This document shows positions 27,278 to 35,968 of a DNA stretch of 64,000 bases, piece after piece. The notes under the pieces are model-generated. The model worked only from the letters and a program-made list of their open reading frames with translations, had not been told where the DNA came from and made no database searches. A program made the position numbers and the translations under genes. Source of the DNA: Thermoflexus hugenholtzii (lineage in GTDB: Bacteria > Chloroflexota > Anaerolineae > Thermoflexales > Thermoflexaceae); assembly GCF_018771565.1 (NCBI RefSeq), contig NZ_CP076326.1:930001-994000 (forward strand). Reading direction: 5' to 3'. Every line of letters starts with the position of its first letter. Positions within the stretch are counted from its first letter, which is position 1.

Positions 27278-28327
27278 TTAACAGATTCGGGGGAGGGGTT
27301 CGCCGGCGGGCATGCTGACCACCCGGAAGCCGCCCACCCGGGTCCGCAGCAGGACCAGGTGGCGGGGGTCCTCCACGACCTCTCCGATCACGGTGGCTTC
27401 CTGGCCCAGGGGGTGGGAGCGCATGGCCTCCAGCACCCGCTCCGCGTCCTCCCGGGCGACGATGGCCACCAGCTTCCCTTCGTTGGCCACGTGGAGGGGA
27501 TCCAGGCCCAGCAACTCGCAGGCGCCCTTTACTTCATCCTGGATCGGGATGCGCGCTTCGTCCAGCTGGATGCCCACGCGGGAGCTCATGGCGATCTCGT
27601 TGAGGGCGCTGGCCAGGCCGCCGCGGGTGGCGTCGCGCATGCAGCGGATGCGGGGGCTGGCGCGGAGCATGGCGGCCACCAGGGTGTGAAGCGGCGCGGT
27701 GTCGGATCGGATGGGCTGTTCGAACTCGATTTGCTCCCGGGCCAGCATCACCGCGATGCCGTGGGCGGCGATGGGGCCGTTCAGGAGCACCACGTCCCCG
27801 GGCCGGGCCTGGTCTGCGGAGAGCGTCCCCTCGTATTCCACGACGCCGAGGCCGGTGGTGGTGATGAAGATCTTGTCCGCCTTCCCCCGGTTGACCACCT
27901 TGGTGTCGCCGGTGACGATGGGGACGCCGGCCTCCGCGGCAGCCTGGCGCATGGAGTCCACGATCTGACACAGGGTCTCGATGGGCAGGCCCTCCTCCAG
28001 GATGAAGGCGGCGCTGAGGAACAGGGGGCGCGCCCCGCTCACCGCCAGATCGTTGATGGTCCCGTTGACCGCCAGCCGGCCGATGTCGCCCCCGGGGAAC
28101 ACGATGGGGTCCACGACGAAGGCGTCGGTGGTGAAGGCCAGCCGCAGCCCGTCGACCGTCATGACGGCGGCGTCGTTGAGCACGCGCATATCCGGCGGCA
28201 GGAGGAGGGGGCGGAACACCTTCTCGATCAACTCGTGCATCAACCGACCCCCGCTCCCATGGCCCAGCAACACCGTGCGGTAAGACAGGGGTGGGATGGG
28301 GCAGGCGCCCAGGCTTTCCGCGCGCAT
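27278..28327 (-). CDS. hypE: Hydrogenase maturation factor HypE (carbamoyl dehydratase)
   Basis: HypE receives a carbamoyl group from HypF on its C-terminal Cys and dehydrates it to the thiocyanate that becomes the CN ligand of the NiFe site. The 349-residue AIR-synthase-fold protein has LGHGSGGRLMHELI, NDAAV, TTDAFVVDPIVFPGGDIG and ends in the essential PRIC. ATG 28327 has a ggagcg site; ATG 28342 is a possible alternative. It starts 4 nt after the enoyl-CoA hydratase stop, so hypE is coupled to a gene not normally part of the pathway and separated from the other hyp genes. Confidence 0.95.
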   Translation of the reverse strand: MRAESLGACPIPPLSYRTVLLGHGSGGRLMHELIEKVFRPLLLPPDMRVLNDAAVMTVDGLRLAFTTDAFVVDPIVFPGGDIGRLAVNGTINDLAVSGARPLFLSAAFILEEGLPIETLCQIVDSMRQAAAEAGVPIVTGDTKVVNRGKADKIFITTTGLGVVEYEGTLSADQARPGDVVLLNGPIAAHGIAVMLAREQIEFEQPIRSDTAPLHTLVAAMLRASPRIRCMRDATRGGLASALNEIAMSSRVGIQLDEARIPIQDEVKGACELLGLDPLHVANEGKLVAIVAREDAERVLEAMRSHPLGQEATVIGEVVEDPRHLVLLRTRVGGFRVVSMPAGEPLPRIC

Positions 28328-28331
28328 GGTC

Positions 28332-29186
28332 TCACGCTCCATGAAACCGGGGTTCTCGCTTCTCGAAGAACGCCGAGAGGCCCTCGGCGAAGTCCGGCGT
28401 CTCCGCGATCTCCACCAGGTGTCGCAGCTCCTTGGCCATATGGCTGTCCAGCCGGTCGATGCCCAGGGCTTCGTTGATGAGGGCCTTGGTGATAGCCCAG
28501 GCCCGGGTGGGCCCGCGGGCCAGCCGCTGGGCGATGGCCTCCACCTCCTGATCGAACGTCTCGAAGGGGAAGATGCCGTTGATCAGGCCCCAGGCCAGGG
28601 CCTCCTGGGCGGTGAGGCGCGGGTTGAGGAAGACCATCTCCATCGTCCGCCGCAGGCCGATGAGGCGGGGGAGAAGGAAGGTGGTGCTCTCCGCCCCCGT
28701 GAGGCTGGTTTTGGAGTAGGCCCATTCGAAGGCGGCGCGATCGGAGGCGAAGACCAGATCACAGGCCATGGCCAGGCCCAGGCCGCCCGCTGCCGCCACC
28801 CCTTTGACGGCGGCGATGAAGGGCTTGGGCGCGCGGCGGATCTCGGAGATGGTGCTGTGCAGATACTCCAGGATCTCCTTGAAGCTCCGTCCGTATCCAC
28901 CCTCCACCGGCCGGGCCTCGGGTTGCAGGTAGGAGAAATCCTCCGGATGCTCCCGCTCCCGGACGTATTTCAGGTCCGCCCCGCTGCAAAAGGCCCGATC
29001 CGTCCCGGCCAGGATGACGCAGCGGATCGCGGGGTCGCGGGCGAGCTGCAGGGCCGCCTTCCGCAGGTCCCGCGCCATCGCCACGTCCAGGGCGTTGAAC
29101 CGCTCCGGACGGTCCATCTGGATGATCCCGATCGCATCTTTCCGTTGTATCCGAATGTGATAGAGTTCGACGACAACGGGTTCCAT
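28332..29186 (-). CDS. Enoyl-CoA hydratase/isomerase family protein
   Basis: This is a 284-residue crotonase-fold enzyme. DRPERFNALDVAMARDL is the family N-terminal signature, AFCSGADLKYV and GVAAAGGLGLAMACDLVFAS form the oxyanion hole, and TGAESTTFLLPRLIG corresponds to the second catalytic segment, with Glu in GAEST. The substrate acyl-CoA cannot be read. ATG 29186 (MEPVVVELYHIRI) has a ggggagcg site. Its position just ahead of hypE in a hydrogenase locus is unexpected; read-through could make hypE expression depend on it. Confidence 0.9.
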   Translation of the reverse strand: MEPVVVELYHIRIQRKDAIGIIQMDRPERFNALDVAMARDLRKAALQLARDPAIRCVILAGTDRAFCSGADLKYVREREHPEDFSYLQPEARPVEGGYGRSFKEILEYLHSTISEIRRAPKPFIAAVKGVAAAGGLGLAMACDLVFASDRAAFEWAYSKTSLTGAESTTFLLPRLIGLRRTMEMVFLNPRLTAQEALAWGLINGIFPFETFDQEVEAIAQRLARGPTRAWAITKALINEALGIDRLDSHMAKELRHLVEIAETPDFAEGLSAFFEKREPRFHGA

Positions 29187-29567
29187 CGGGCGCTCCCCGG
29201 GTTCTCGGAGATACATGCAGGGCCTTCCCCAAGCCCAGATCTCTTCCTTGCCCATCGTCCACAGGGAGATCAAAATCCGTGCGGATCCGATTCAGGATGA
29301 TACTACAGGAAAACCAGGCCGAGCAGTGAGGAAGCCGGTGGATCAGGACGCCCGCAGGGCGACGCGATGCGGCCAGGCAATTCCCCTGGGAAGGGAGGGT
29401 AACGGGCGCGCTGCGATCCTCGTGAAGCGGTTTGCCGCGTGGGAGGCACCTTCATTGGAGATGGCGGTGCGTCAGCCAATGCAACGTGTGCTCCGGGAGG
29501 CCGGGATGTGGATGAGGAAGCGGAGCGCAGCGGAACAACCCGGCTTCTGGAGGTTACATCCAGCGCT
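29187..29567. other. 381-nt stretch without a recognisable gene
   Basis: It lies between the DUF2283 gene and the enoyl-CoA hydratase start, both on the minus strand. Open frames here lack family resemblance and ribosome sites. It probably contains the promoter of the hydratase-hypE unit, but I see no convincing -10/-35 pair, repeat or hairpin. Confidence 0.5.
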
Positions 29568-29804
29568 TCATGCTTTCACAGAAGTCCTTTGAGTCAGGAT
29601 CAAATGAACAACGGGAAGAGCCCTCAACTCCAATTTGGATAGATCGATGATCTTGCTGGCCTCCTCAATCTCAATCCCTATAACACGATTGTGCTCGTCA
29701 AAGTCCAGCACAATCCCTGGGGCGATCTCCTCTGATTCAGTACTTACTCCTTCAATCAATTTGATATACAACATGTCGGTCTCAGGGTGATATTCGAAAA
29801 TCAT
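29568..29804 (-). CDS. DUF2283 protein (possible antitoxin)
   Basis: This is a 78-residue protein. MIFEYHPETDMLYIKLIEG, then SEEIAPGIVLDFDEHNRVIGIEIEEASKIID, is the complete DUF2283 pattern (small beta-rich proteins). The ATG at 29804 follows a ggggagaag site; the longer frame upstream overlaps the neighbour. It starts 13 nt after the stop of a DUF4258 gene. Pairs of DUF4258 and DUF2283 genes recur in thermophiles and cyanobacteria and look like toxin-antitoxin modules, with this the probable antitoxin. That role is inference. Confidence 0.88.
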   Translation of the reverse strand: MIFEYHPETDMLYIKLIEGVSTESEEIAPGIVLDFDEHNRVIGIEIEEASKIIDLSKLELRALPVVHLILTQRTSVKA

Positions 29805-29817
29805 TGTCTTCTCCCCA

Positions 29818-30048
29818 TTAAGGCCTGAAGCGGCGGTCGAAAAAAGCGTTATGCACGGTCTCCCCATCCGGTTCTGTCACGACTCGAAGGTACTTGTCTA
29901 CCTCGGCCACATACCCCCAATAACGGATACGCCCGTTGGGCTGCACTTCGGTACGAATAGGATTCTTTAGAACGTGCTCAATCCATTCCATCTTAAGGTA
30001 AGGCCGACGAACCATGACACTTGTTCTGAAGTAAGTCGTCGTTTTCAT
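29818..30048 (-). CDS. DUF4258 protein (possible toxin partner)
   Basis: This is a 76-residue protein with the DUF4258 features: RRPYLKMEWIEHVLKNPIRTEVQPNGRIRYWGYVAEVDKYLRVV, and the terminal VHNAFFDRRF. The predicted fold is a short helix plus beta-sheet resembling RelE-like toxins; a His (EWIEHVL) and the C-terminal RR residues could be functional. It directly precedes the DUF2283 gene. Both genes sit inside a hydrogenase maturation locus, between hypD and the hydratase-hypE pair, probably as an insertion. Confidence 0.85.
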   Translation of the reverse strand: MKTTTYFRTSVMVRRPYLKMEWIEHVLKNPIRTEVQPNGRIRYWGYVAEVDKYLRVVTEPDGETVHNAFFDRRFRP

Positions 30049-30051
30049 CTA

Positions 30052-30207
30052 TCACGATCTGGATGTAGTATAGCTGCCTAACGATGGATGGTCGGAAATC
30101 CGGGATTCCCAGCCAGCTGGAATCTTATAAGGCCTATCCTTGATGCCATACTCAGCAGCCAGATAGGCGTAATGTTGCCGAAGCAATGCGATGATCTCCT
30201 CGCGGTT
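30052..30207 (-). pseudogene. Possible remnant of a MNT-type nucleotidyltransferase antitoxin gene
   Basis: From a TTG at 30207 the frame reads LNREEIIALLRQHYAYLAAEYGIK, which resembles the N-terminal helix of small nucleotidyltransferases just before the catalytic GS motif. The sequence then departs (DRPYKIPAGWESRISDHPS) and ends shortly after LGSYTTS, without the GSxxRGE...D.D site. It may be a decayed antitoxin fragment adjoining the DUF4258/DUF2283 pair, or a short unrelated protein (a GTG start at 30258 is also possible). Confidence 0.3.
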
Positions 30208-30276
30208 CAAGATTTCACCCCGTGGGGAACACACAGGATATGTGCGACCTGACGGCACTATAGCAGAGGAGAGCCC

Positions 30277-31446
30277 TCATGTCAAGTCTGTCCCTTCCAG
30301 CTCCCTCATTCCCTTAGGCCCTGTGATGTGCCCCCCGTATTCATACCAGATGCGGCAGGCTCCCTCGCTGCTCACCATGCAGGCGCCTACGGGGTTCTCA
30401 GGCGTGCACTCTTTGCCGAAGAGCCGGCAATCGTAGGGCGTGGCGATGCCGGCCATGATGTTGCCGCAGAGGCATTCCTGGGTGAGACGGGGCGGGGCGT
30501 CGCCCAGCCATTCGGAGAGCCGGATCTCGAAGCGGGCCCGAGCGTCCACCCAGGCGTATTTCCGCCGCAGGCGCAGGTTGCCGTTGGGAACATAGGCGAT
30601 GCCCCGCCAGACCCCGCTCTCGGTCTCGAAGACCTCCCACAGCAGCCGCTGGGCATTGCGGTTGCCCTCCGGCGTGACGCAGCGCGGATAGGCGTTGACC
30701 ACCCGTTTCTCCCCCCGGCGGATCAGTTCCACCAGTTGCACCAGGGCGCTCAGGATGTCCAGGGGCTCGAAGCCGGCCACCACCACCGGGATGCCGTGGC
30801 GTTCCACGAAGCGCTCGAAGATCTTCCACCCGGTGATGGTGGCGGCGTGGCCGGCGGCCAGGAAGCCCTGCACCCGGGTCTGGGGCATCTCGGCCACGAT
30901 CTCCATCACCGGCGGGATGTATTTGTGGGCGGACAAGACGGAGAAGTTCTTCGGGGGGCCGGAGAGGATGACGGCGGCGGTGGCCACCGCGGTGGTCTCA
31001 AAGCCGGTGGCGAAGAAAACCACCTCGCGGTCGGTCTCCCGGGCGATCTGCAGCGCCTCCCACGGGCTGTAGATCACCCGGACGTCCGCGCCCTCCGCTT
31101 TCGCCTCCGCCAGGGACTTGCGGGTCCCGGGCACCCGAAACATGTCCCCGAAGGTGGCCAGGATCACCCCCTGCTCGGCCAGGTAAACGGCCTCGTCCAC
31201 CTCCGGCATGTCGGTCACGCACACCGGGCAGCCGGGCCCCATGATCACCCGGAGGTTGGGCGGAAGCAGGCTCCGGAGGCCGAAGCGGGCGATGCTCTGC
31301 TCGTGGGTGCCGCAAACGTGCATGATCGAGATGGGCTCCGGTAGATCCCGGCACAGCCGATCCAGGGCCTGCCGGAAGGCCTGCACCCGTTCCGGATCCC
31401 GGAACTCCAGCCGTTCGGAAGGCTTCGCGATGCGCGCCCGGATCAT
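30277..31446 (-). CDS. hypD: Hydrogenase maturation factor HypD
   Basis: HypD is the 4Fe-4S scaffold on which the Fe(CN)2CO group is assembled with HypC. The 389-residue protein has the conserved MHVCGTHEQ, MGPGCPVCVT, FATGFETTA and C-terminal ECLCGNIMAGIATPYDC...CTPENPVGACMVSSEGAC cluster residues. Its ATG overlaps the hypC stop by ATGA. It ends the hypA-B-F-C-D unit, after which the toxin-antitoxin-like genes begin. Confidence 0.96.
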   Translation of the reverse strand: MIRARIAKPSERLEFRDPERVQAFRQALDRLCRDLPEPISIMHVCGTHEQSIARFGLRSLLPPNLRVIMGPGCPVCVTDMPEVDEAVYLAEQGVILATFGDMFRVPGTRKSLAEAKAEGADVRVIYSPWEALQIARETDREVVFFATGFETTAVATAAVILSGPPKNFSVLSAHKYIPPVMEIVAEMPQTRVQGFLAAGHAATITGWKIFERFVERHGIPVVVAGFEPLDILSALVQLVELIRRGEKRVVNAYPRCVTPEGNRNAQRLLWEVFETESGVWRGIAYVPNGNLRLRRKYAWVDARARFEIRLSEWLGDAPPRLTQECLCGNIMAGIATPYDCRLFGKECTPENPVGACMVSSEGACRIWYEYGGHITGPKGMRELEGTDLT

Positions 31447-31724
31447 GGCCCTTCCTCCACCGAGCGCAGCTCATCCCGGATCTCGGCGCGCAGCAGATCC
31501 TCCTCCGTCGTCCGGAGCAGGGCCTCGTAGAAGGCGAGGGTGTTCTCCACCTCCTCCGGAGGGATGCGGCGGATGGCGAAGCCCACATGGACCAGGACGT
31601 AGTCCCCCGGCGAGACGGGCTCGTCCACAACGTGGAGCAGCACCGGCTTGCGCACGCCCCAGAAGTCCACCAGGGCCGTCATCTCGTTCACTTCCACCAC
31701 CTTCCCTGGCACGCCCAGGCACAT
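31443..31724 (-). CDS. hypC: Hydrogenase maturation chaperone HypC
   Basis: HypC shuttles the Fe(CN)2CO moiety and binds the large-subunit precursor through its Cys2. The 93-residue product begins MCLGVPGKVVEVNEMTALVDFWGVRKPVLLHVV, typical of the family. Two ATGs are adjacent (31727 and 31724). The aggagg site is only 3 nt from the first but 6 nt from the second, and only the second puts the essential Cys at position 2, so 31724 is chosen. A ~20-residue C-terminal extension (LLRTTEEDLLRAEIRDELRSVEEGP) is somewhat longer than usual. Confidence 0.95.
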   Translation of the reverse strand: MCLGVPGKVVEVNEMTALVDFWGVRKPVLLHVVDEPVSPGDYVLVHVGFAIRRIPPEEVENTLAFYEALLRTTEEDLLRAEIRDELRSVEEGP

Positions 31725-34132
31725 CATACACCTCCTGTCGGAAACGGATCGGAAGCGCCCTCCAGACGGGCCGCGGCGATCAGGATCTGGCCCAGGCTGA
31801 TTCCCCCATCGTTGGGCGGGACCTGGCGGTGCAGGAGGACGGTGAAGCCTTCCTCTTCCAGACGTCGGGCGGCCTCTTCGGTCAGATAACGATTCTGGAA
31901 GCAGCCGCCGGTCAGCGCCACCCGCGTCTCCCCCACGGCCCGGGCCACGGCGACGATGGCCTCCACCAGGGCCCGGTGAAAGCGCGCGGCGATCTTCTCC
32001 CGCTCCACGCCGCGCCGCAGGTCCTCCCGGATCGCCTCCAGGAGGGGGCGCCAGTCCAGGATCCAGGCGGGCTCTCCCCTGGAGTTTTCGACCAGGGGAA
32101 GCGGATAAGCGCGCCGCTCGGCGGGATCGGCGAGGAACTCCAGCGCCATGGCAGCCTGGCCTTCGAAGCTCACCTGCTGGTGCAGATCCAGCATGGCCGC
32201 CACCGCGTCGAACAGCCGCCCCATGCTGGAGGTGCGCGGAGCGTTCAGCCCGCGGGCGATCATCCGGGCCAGGGCCTGGCGTTCGGCCGGGCGCAGCGCC
32301 CGCACCGGCGGGAGGTCCTCCCATTCCATCGCCGCCTCGCCCGCCATCTCCCACAGCAGCGCGAAGGCGACCCGTCGGGGCTCGTAGACCGCCGCGTCCC
32401 CTCCGGGCAGGGAGAAAGGCCGCAGGCTGGCGACGCGCCGGAAGCCGGAGGCGTCCCCCCACAAGAACTCGCCGCCCCAGATGGTCCCATCCGGTCCGTA
32501 GCCGGTGCCATCCCAGGTGACCCCCAGGGCCGGGCCTTCCACGCCGTGATCGGCCAGACAGGCCGCCAGATGGGCGTGATGGTGCTGGATCGGGAGAAGG
32601 GGCAACGGAGAGGGAAGCCGGACCGGCAGGGGGAGGTCCCCGGCGGCGGCCTGTTGCGCCCAGATCGTCGAGGCGTAGTCCGGGTGCAGATCGTGGGCGA
32701 TGGCGACCGGCTCCGCCTCATACAGGCGGAGGAAATCCACGATCATGCGCTCGAAGGTCCGGAGGGCCTCCGCCGTGTCCAGGTCTCCGATGTGGGGGCT
32801 CAGGAAGATCTGGCGGCCGACGCTGAGGGCGATGGTGTTCTTGAGGTGCCCGCCCACGGCCAGCAAGGTGGGCAGCGGCCGGCTCAGGAGGATGGGCAGC
32901 GGCGCGAAGCCGCGAGCCCGACGGAGGATCCGGGGCTCCCCCCGCATCCAGACCATCACGCTGTCGTCGGCGTGGCGGGCGATGGGGCGGTTGTGGATCA
33001 GAAAAGCGTCGGCGACGCGGGCCAGCCGCTGGAAGGCCTCCCGCTCGTCGGTGCAGATGGGCTCGTCGGTCAGGTTGCCGCTGGTGGCCACCACGGGGAA
33101 GTCCAGCTCCCGCAGCAACAGATGGTGCAGCGGCGTGTAGGGGAGCATCACCCCCAGGTAGGGGTTCCCGGGGGCCACGTTCGGGGCCACCGGGGCTCCG
33201 GGCCGGCGGGGGAGCAGCACGATGGGGGCCTCCGGCCCGGCGAGCAGCGCCTCGATCTCCGGCGAGGTCTCGCACATCGCGCGAACCTGATCGAGGTCCC
33301 GGGCCATCAGGGCGAAGGGCTTGTCGCGGCGGGGCTTGCGAGCTCGCAGCCGCGCGATGGCCTCCTCGTTCCGCGCGTCGACCATGAGGTGGAATCCCCC
33401 CAGCCCTTTGACGGCCACGATCTGGCCCGCGCGCAGAGCGGCCGCTGCCCGGCGCAGCGCCGCGTCCCCCCGGGCGATCCGGCGGTATTCCCCCACCTGA
33501 AGGGGGAAGTCCGGGTGGTCCTCCCCATCCGAATCGGCGGAGGGCTCCCGCGCGTAGAACGCGAGGGTCGGGCCGCAGCGCGGACACGCGTTGGGCTGGG
33601 CGTGGAACCGGCGGTCCAGCGGGTTCTCATACTCCGCCTGGCAGTCCGGGCACATGCGGAACCGGCGCATGGTGGTGTGAGGCCGGTCGTAGGGCAGGGC
33701 CTCCACGATGGTCCAGCGCGGTCCGCAATCGGTGCAGTTGGTGAACGGATAGCGATAGCGGCGATCGGCGGGGTCCAGGATCTCGGAGAGGCAGCGCGGG
33801 CATGTGGCGATATCCGGGAGGATCAGGACCGTTTTCTCCCCTTCGCCCTCGCTGTGGCGGATCTCGAAGCCGGCGTAGCCGGCCGGGTCCAGAGGGAGGG
33901 CATGAAGATGATGGATGCGGGCGCGGGGAGGGGCTTCCCGGGGGAGGCGCTCCAGGAAGCGCGCCAGGGCGTGCGGGGGGCCTTCCACCTCGATGAACAC
34001 CCCCTGGGGATCATTCCGGACCCACCCGGCCAGGCCCAGCTCGGTGGCCAGCCGGTAGATGTAAGGACGGAACCCCACGCCCTGCACGGCGCCCTGGATC
34101 TCCACCCGCAGCCGTCGCCGTTCAGCGGCCAT
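31724..34132 (-). CDS. hypF: Hydrogenase maturation factor HypF (carbamoyltransferase)
   Basis: HypF makes carbamoyl-AMP from carbamoyl phosphate and transfers the carbamoyl group to HypE. The 802-residue protein shows the full domain order: acylphosphatase (VQGVGFRPYIYRLA), two zinc-finger-like motifs (CPRCLSEI...CTDCG; CPDCQAEY...CPRCG), a YrdC-like domain (IVAVKGLGGFHLMVDA), and a Kae1/TobZ-like domain with HHHAHLAACLADHGVEGPALGVTWDGTGYG and ALTGGCFQNR. ATG 34132 has a gaggggat site and overlaps hypB by 11 nt; ATG 34153 is possible. The substrate is made by the carAB genes at the other end of the window. Confidence 0.95.
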   Translation of the reverse strand: MAAERRRLRVEIQGAVQGVGFRPYIYRLATELGLAGWVRNDPQGVFIEVEGPPHALARFLERLPREAPPRARIHHLHALPLDPAGYAGFEIRHSEGEGEKTVLILPDIATCPRCLSEILDPADRRYRYPFTNCTDCGPRWTIVEALPYDRPHTTMRRFRMCPDCQAEYENPLDRRFHAQPNACPRCGPTLAFYAREPSADSDGEDHPDFPLQVGEYRRIARGDAALRRAAAALRAGQIVAVKGLGGFHLMVDARNEEAIARLRARKPRRDKPFALMARDLDQVRAMCETSPEIEALLAGPEAPIVLLPRRPGAPVAPNVAPGNPYLGVMLPYTPLHHLLLRELDFPVVATSGNLTDEPICTDEREAFQRLARVADAFLIHNRPIARHADDSVMVWMRGEPRILRRARGFAPLPILLSRPLPTLLAVGGHLKNTIALSVGRQIFLSPHIGDLDTAEALRTFERMIVDFLRLYEAEPVAIAHDLHPDYASTIWAQQAAAGDLPLPVRLPSPLPLLPIQHHHAHLAACLADHGVEGPALGVTWDGTGYGPDGTIWGGEFLWGDASGFRRVASLRPFSLPGGDAAVYEPRRVAFALLWEMAGEAAMEWEDLPPVRALRPAERQALARMIARGLNAPRTSSMGRLFDAVAAMLDLHQQVSFEGQAAMALEFLADPAERRAYPLPLVENSRGEPAWILDWRPLLEAIREDLRRGVEREKIAARFHRALVEAIVAVARAVGETRVALTGGCFQNRYLTEEAARRLEEEGFTVLLHRQVPPNDGGISLGQILIAAARLEGASDPFPTGGV

Positions 34133-34796
34133 GATCCCCTCGACGCGCCTCAAGTTGCGCCGTCAGCCATCCCACCCACTCGTCCACGCCCTGGCCGGTC
34201 CGACACGAGAGGAGGAAGAGAGGGATCCCCGGGCGGAGGATCGACAGGCCGTTCTGGAAGGCGGAGAGGTCGAAGTCGATGTAGGGCATGAGGTCCGCTT
34301 TGTTGAGCACAACGGCGTCGGCCTTCTGGAACATCCCCGGATACTTGTAGGGCTTGTCGTGTCCTTCCGGGACGCTGGCGACCACGATGCGGAGATGGGC
34401 GCCCAGGTCGAACTCCGCCGGGCAGACCAGGTTCCCCACGTTCTCGATGAACAGCAGGTCGAGGTCGGGAAGGGGGAGATGGGAGAGGGCGGAGCGGATC
34501 ATGGGGGCGTCCAGATGGCACGCCCCGCCGGTGTTGATCTGCACCACCGGGACGTTTCGGGCGGCGATGCGCTCGGCGTCCAGGGTGGAGGCGATGTCCC
34601 CCTCGATCACCCCGGCGCGCAGGGAAGGGGGGAGGCGCTCCAGGGTGGCGAGGATCAGGCTGGTTTTGCCGGCCCCGGGGGAGGACATCAGGTTGACCGC
34701 CAGGAGGCCGGCGGCGTCGAAAGCCGCTCGGTTCTCTGCGGCGACCGCGTCATTGGCGCTGAGGATGGCCTTCACCACCGGGATGTGGGTCGCCAT
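34122..34796 (-). CDS. hypB: Hydrogenase nickel-insertion GTPase HypB
   Basis: This is a 224-residue SIMIBI GTPase acting with HypA to deliver nickel to the large subunit. The P-loop is SSPGAGKTS, the metal-binding region INTGGACHLDA holds the conserved Cys-His, FIENVGNLVCPAEFDLG is the family hallmark, and NKADLMPY gives guanine specificity. No N-terminal His-rich nickel-storage tail is present. The start overlaps hypA by 47 nt. Confidence 0.96.
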   Translation of the reverse strand: MATHIPVVKAILSANDAVAAENRAAFDAAGLLAVNLMSSPGAGKTSLILATLERLPPSLRAGVIEGDIASTLDAERIAARNVPVVQINTGGACHLDAPMIRSALSHLPLPDLDLLFIENVGNLVCPAEFDLGAHLRIVVASVPEGHDKPYKYPGMFQKADAVVLNKADLMPYIDFDLSAFQNGLSILRPGIPLFLLSCRTGQGVDEWVGWLTAQLEARRGDHGR

Positions 34797-35139
34797 CTTC
34801 TACCTCGATGCGCTCCACGATACAGCGGTTCCCGCCTGCGATCCGGATGTCCGGGCTGCCGCAGAGGGGGCAGGCGGGCAGGAGCGGGGGCTCCACGGGG
34901 AACGCGCCGCCGCAGGTCTGACAACGCCCCTCTCCGGGCTCCCTGCGGATGCGCAGGAGGGCGCCTTCGGCGAGGGTGCCTTCGCTGAGCCGTTCGAAAT
35001 AGAAGCGGATGGAGTCATCGACGTAGCCGGTCAGCGCGCCCACCGTCAGCTCCACCGCAGTGACCTGGCGCGCCCCGGCGGCCTCCGCCGCCTCCAGCAC
35101 GATGGACAGGAGGGCCTGGGTGATCGCCAGCTCGTGCAT
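34750..35139 (-). CDS. hypA: Hydrogenase nickel chaperone HypA
   Basis: This 129-residue protein starts MHELAITQALL, where the N-terminal amine, His2 and Glu3 form the nickel site. The C-terminal half has the structural zinc motif CQTCGG...CPLCGS. A short Gly/Pro/His-containing tail (DGDPHPGGEGHPQRQ) extends over the hypB start and is longer than in many HypA proteins. It is first in the hypA-B-F-C-D unit and divergent from the HIT gene. Confidence 0.95.
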   Translation of the reverse strand: MHELAITQALLSIVLEAAEAAGARQVTAVELTVGALTGYVDDSIRFYFERLSEGTLAEGALLRIRREPGEGRCQTCGGAFPVEPPLLPACPLCGSPDIRIAGGNRCIVERIEVEDGDPHPGGEGHPQRQ

Positions 35140-35307
35140 GGGCGTTTTACTCCCATGACGGAGTATACATCTGCTTTTCTCTCAGGGGCACAATGAGGAA
35201 CATCACGCCCAGGGCCCGGGGGCGGTTTCCGACGAGGCAAGGGGTCGATAAAATCAAAGGTCGGGCTCCCGGGTCGAGAGGGAGACTTTCATCGAGGAGG
35301 TCTGTCG
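35140..35307. promoter_or_regulatory. Divergent promoter region between hypA and the HIT gene
   Basis: On the minus strand a -10-like TATACT (35167-35162) lies about 20 nt before the hypA ATG, giving a very short leader. On the plus strand TAAAAT (35249-35254) with a weak -35 (TTTCCG, 35226-35231, 17-nt spacing) faces the HIT gene. Both are sequence matches only. Confidence 0.4.
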
Positions 35308-35742
35308 ATGAGCGGGTGCGTGTTCTGCGACATCGTGGCGCGCCGGCAGCCGGCGGAGATCGTCTATGAGGACGAGCGGACGATGGCCTTCTTGGACATC
35401 AACCCGGCCAACCCGGGCCACACCCTGGTCATCCCCAAGCGCCACGCGGCCACGATTTTCGATATCGATGAGGAGGACGCGGCGGCGGTGATGCGCACGG
35501 CCGTTCGGGTGGCCCGGGCGATCCGCCAGGCCTTCTCCCCGGACGGCCTGAACCTGGTTCAGAGCAACGGACGGGCGGGGGGCCAGGAGATCTTCCACCT
35601 TCACGTGCATGTGATCCCCCGCTGGGTGGGGGATGGGTTGCGGCTGGCCCGGCCGCCAGTGGTCCGCCGGGAACGTCCCCTCTCCGAGGTCGCCGCGGAG
35701 ATCCGGCGGGCGCTGGCGCAAATGGGCGAACCAGGAGCCTGA
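35308..35742 (+). CDS. HIT family nucleotide-binding hydrolase
   Basis: This 144-residue Hint-type protein has CVFCDIVARRQPAEIVYEDE at the start and the histidine triad HLHVHV (His97, His99, His101). It probably hydrolyses nucleoside phosphoramidates or adenylated compounds. A ggaggt site precedes the ATG. It is a single gene, divergent from the hyp operon. Confidence 0.94.
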   Translation: MSGCVFCDIVARRQPAEIVYEDERTMAFLDINPANPGHTLVIPKRHAATIFDIDEEDAAAVMRTAVRVARAIRQAFSPDGLNLVQSNGRAGGQEIFHLHVHVIPRWVGDGLRLARPPVVRRERPLSEVAAEIRRALAQMGEPGA

Positions 35743-35854
35743 TCTTTCCCTGCAGCGGGCGAGAAGGCGATGAGGTTTCCGAGGGAGACCCTTGCTGGAT
35801 CTCAAGGGGAAACGATGCGGGCCAACTCCAGGTTCAGCGGGGGAAGCGATCCCA

Positions 35855-35896
35855 GGGCGGGCCGGGGACGGGTTGGGACCCTGCACAGGCCCGCCC
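35855..35896. terminator. GC-rich inverted repeat after the HIT gene
   Basis: GGGCGGGCC (35855-35863) pairs perfectly with 35888-35896 around a ~24-nt GC-rich loop, between two converging genes. There is no T-run, so it would be a factor-assisted or structural terminator at best. Confidence 0.3.
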
Positions 35897-35968
35897 CCAG
35901 CCCCATTCCCCGGAACCCAGGCGCTTTGCGAGCGGATCGAAAGGCTGCCCTCGAATACTTTTTATGGC

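Noticed and set aside
29215-29592. 125-codon plus-strand frame in the gap before the hydratase
   Set aside because: No ribosome site, no recognisable family, atypical composition.
31208-34291. 1027-codon plus-strand frame across hypD-hypF
   Set aside because: Shadow of well-identified hyp genes; low-complexity Arg/Pro/Gly-rich translation.
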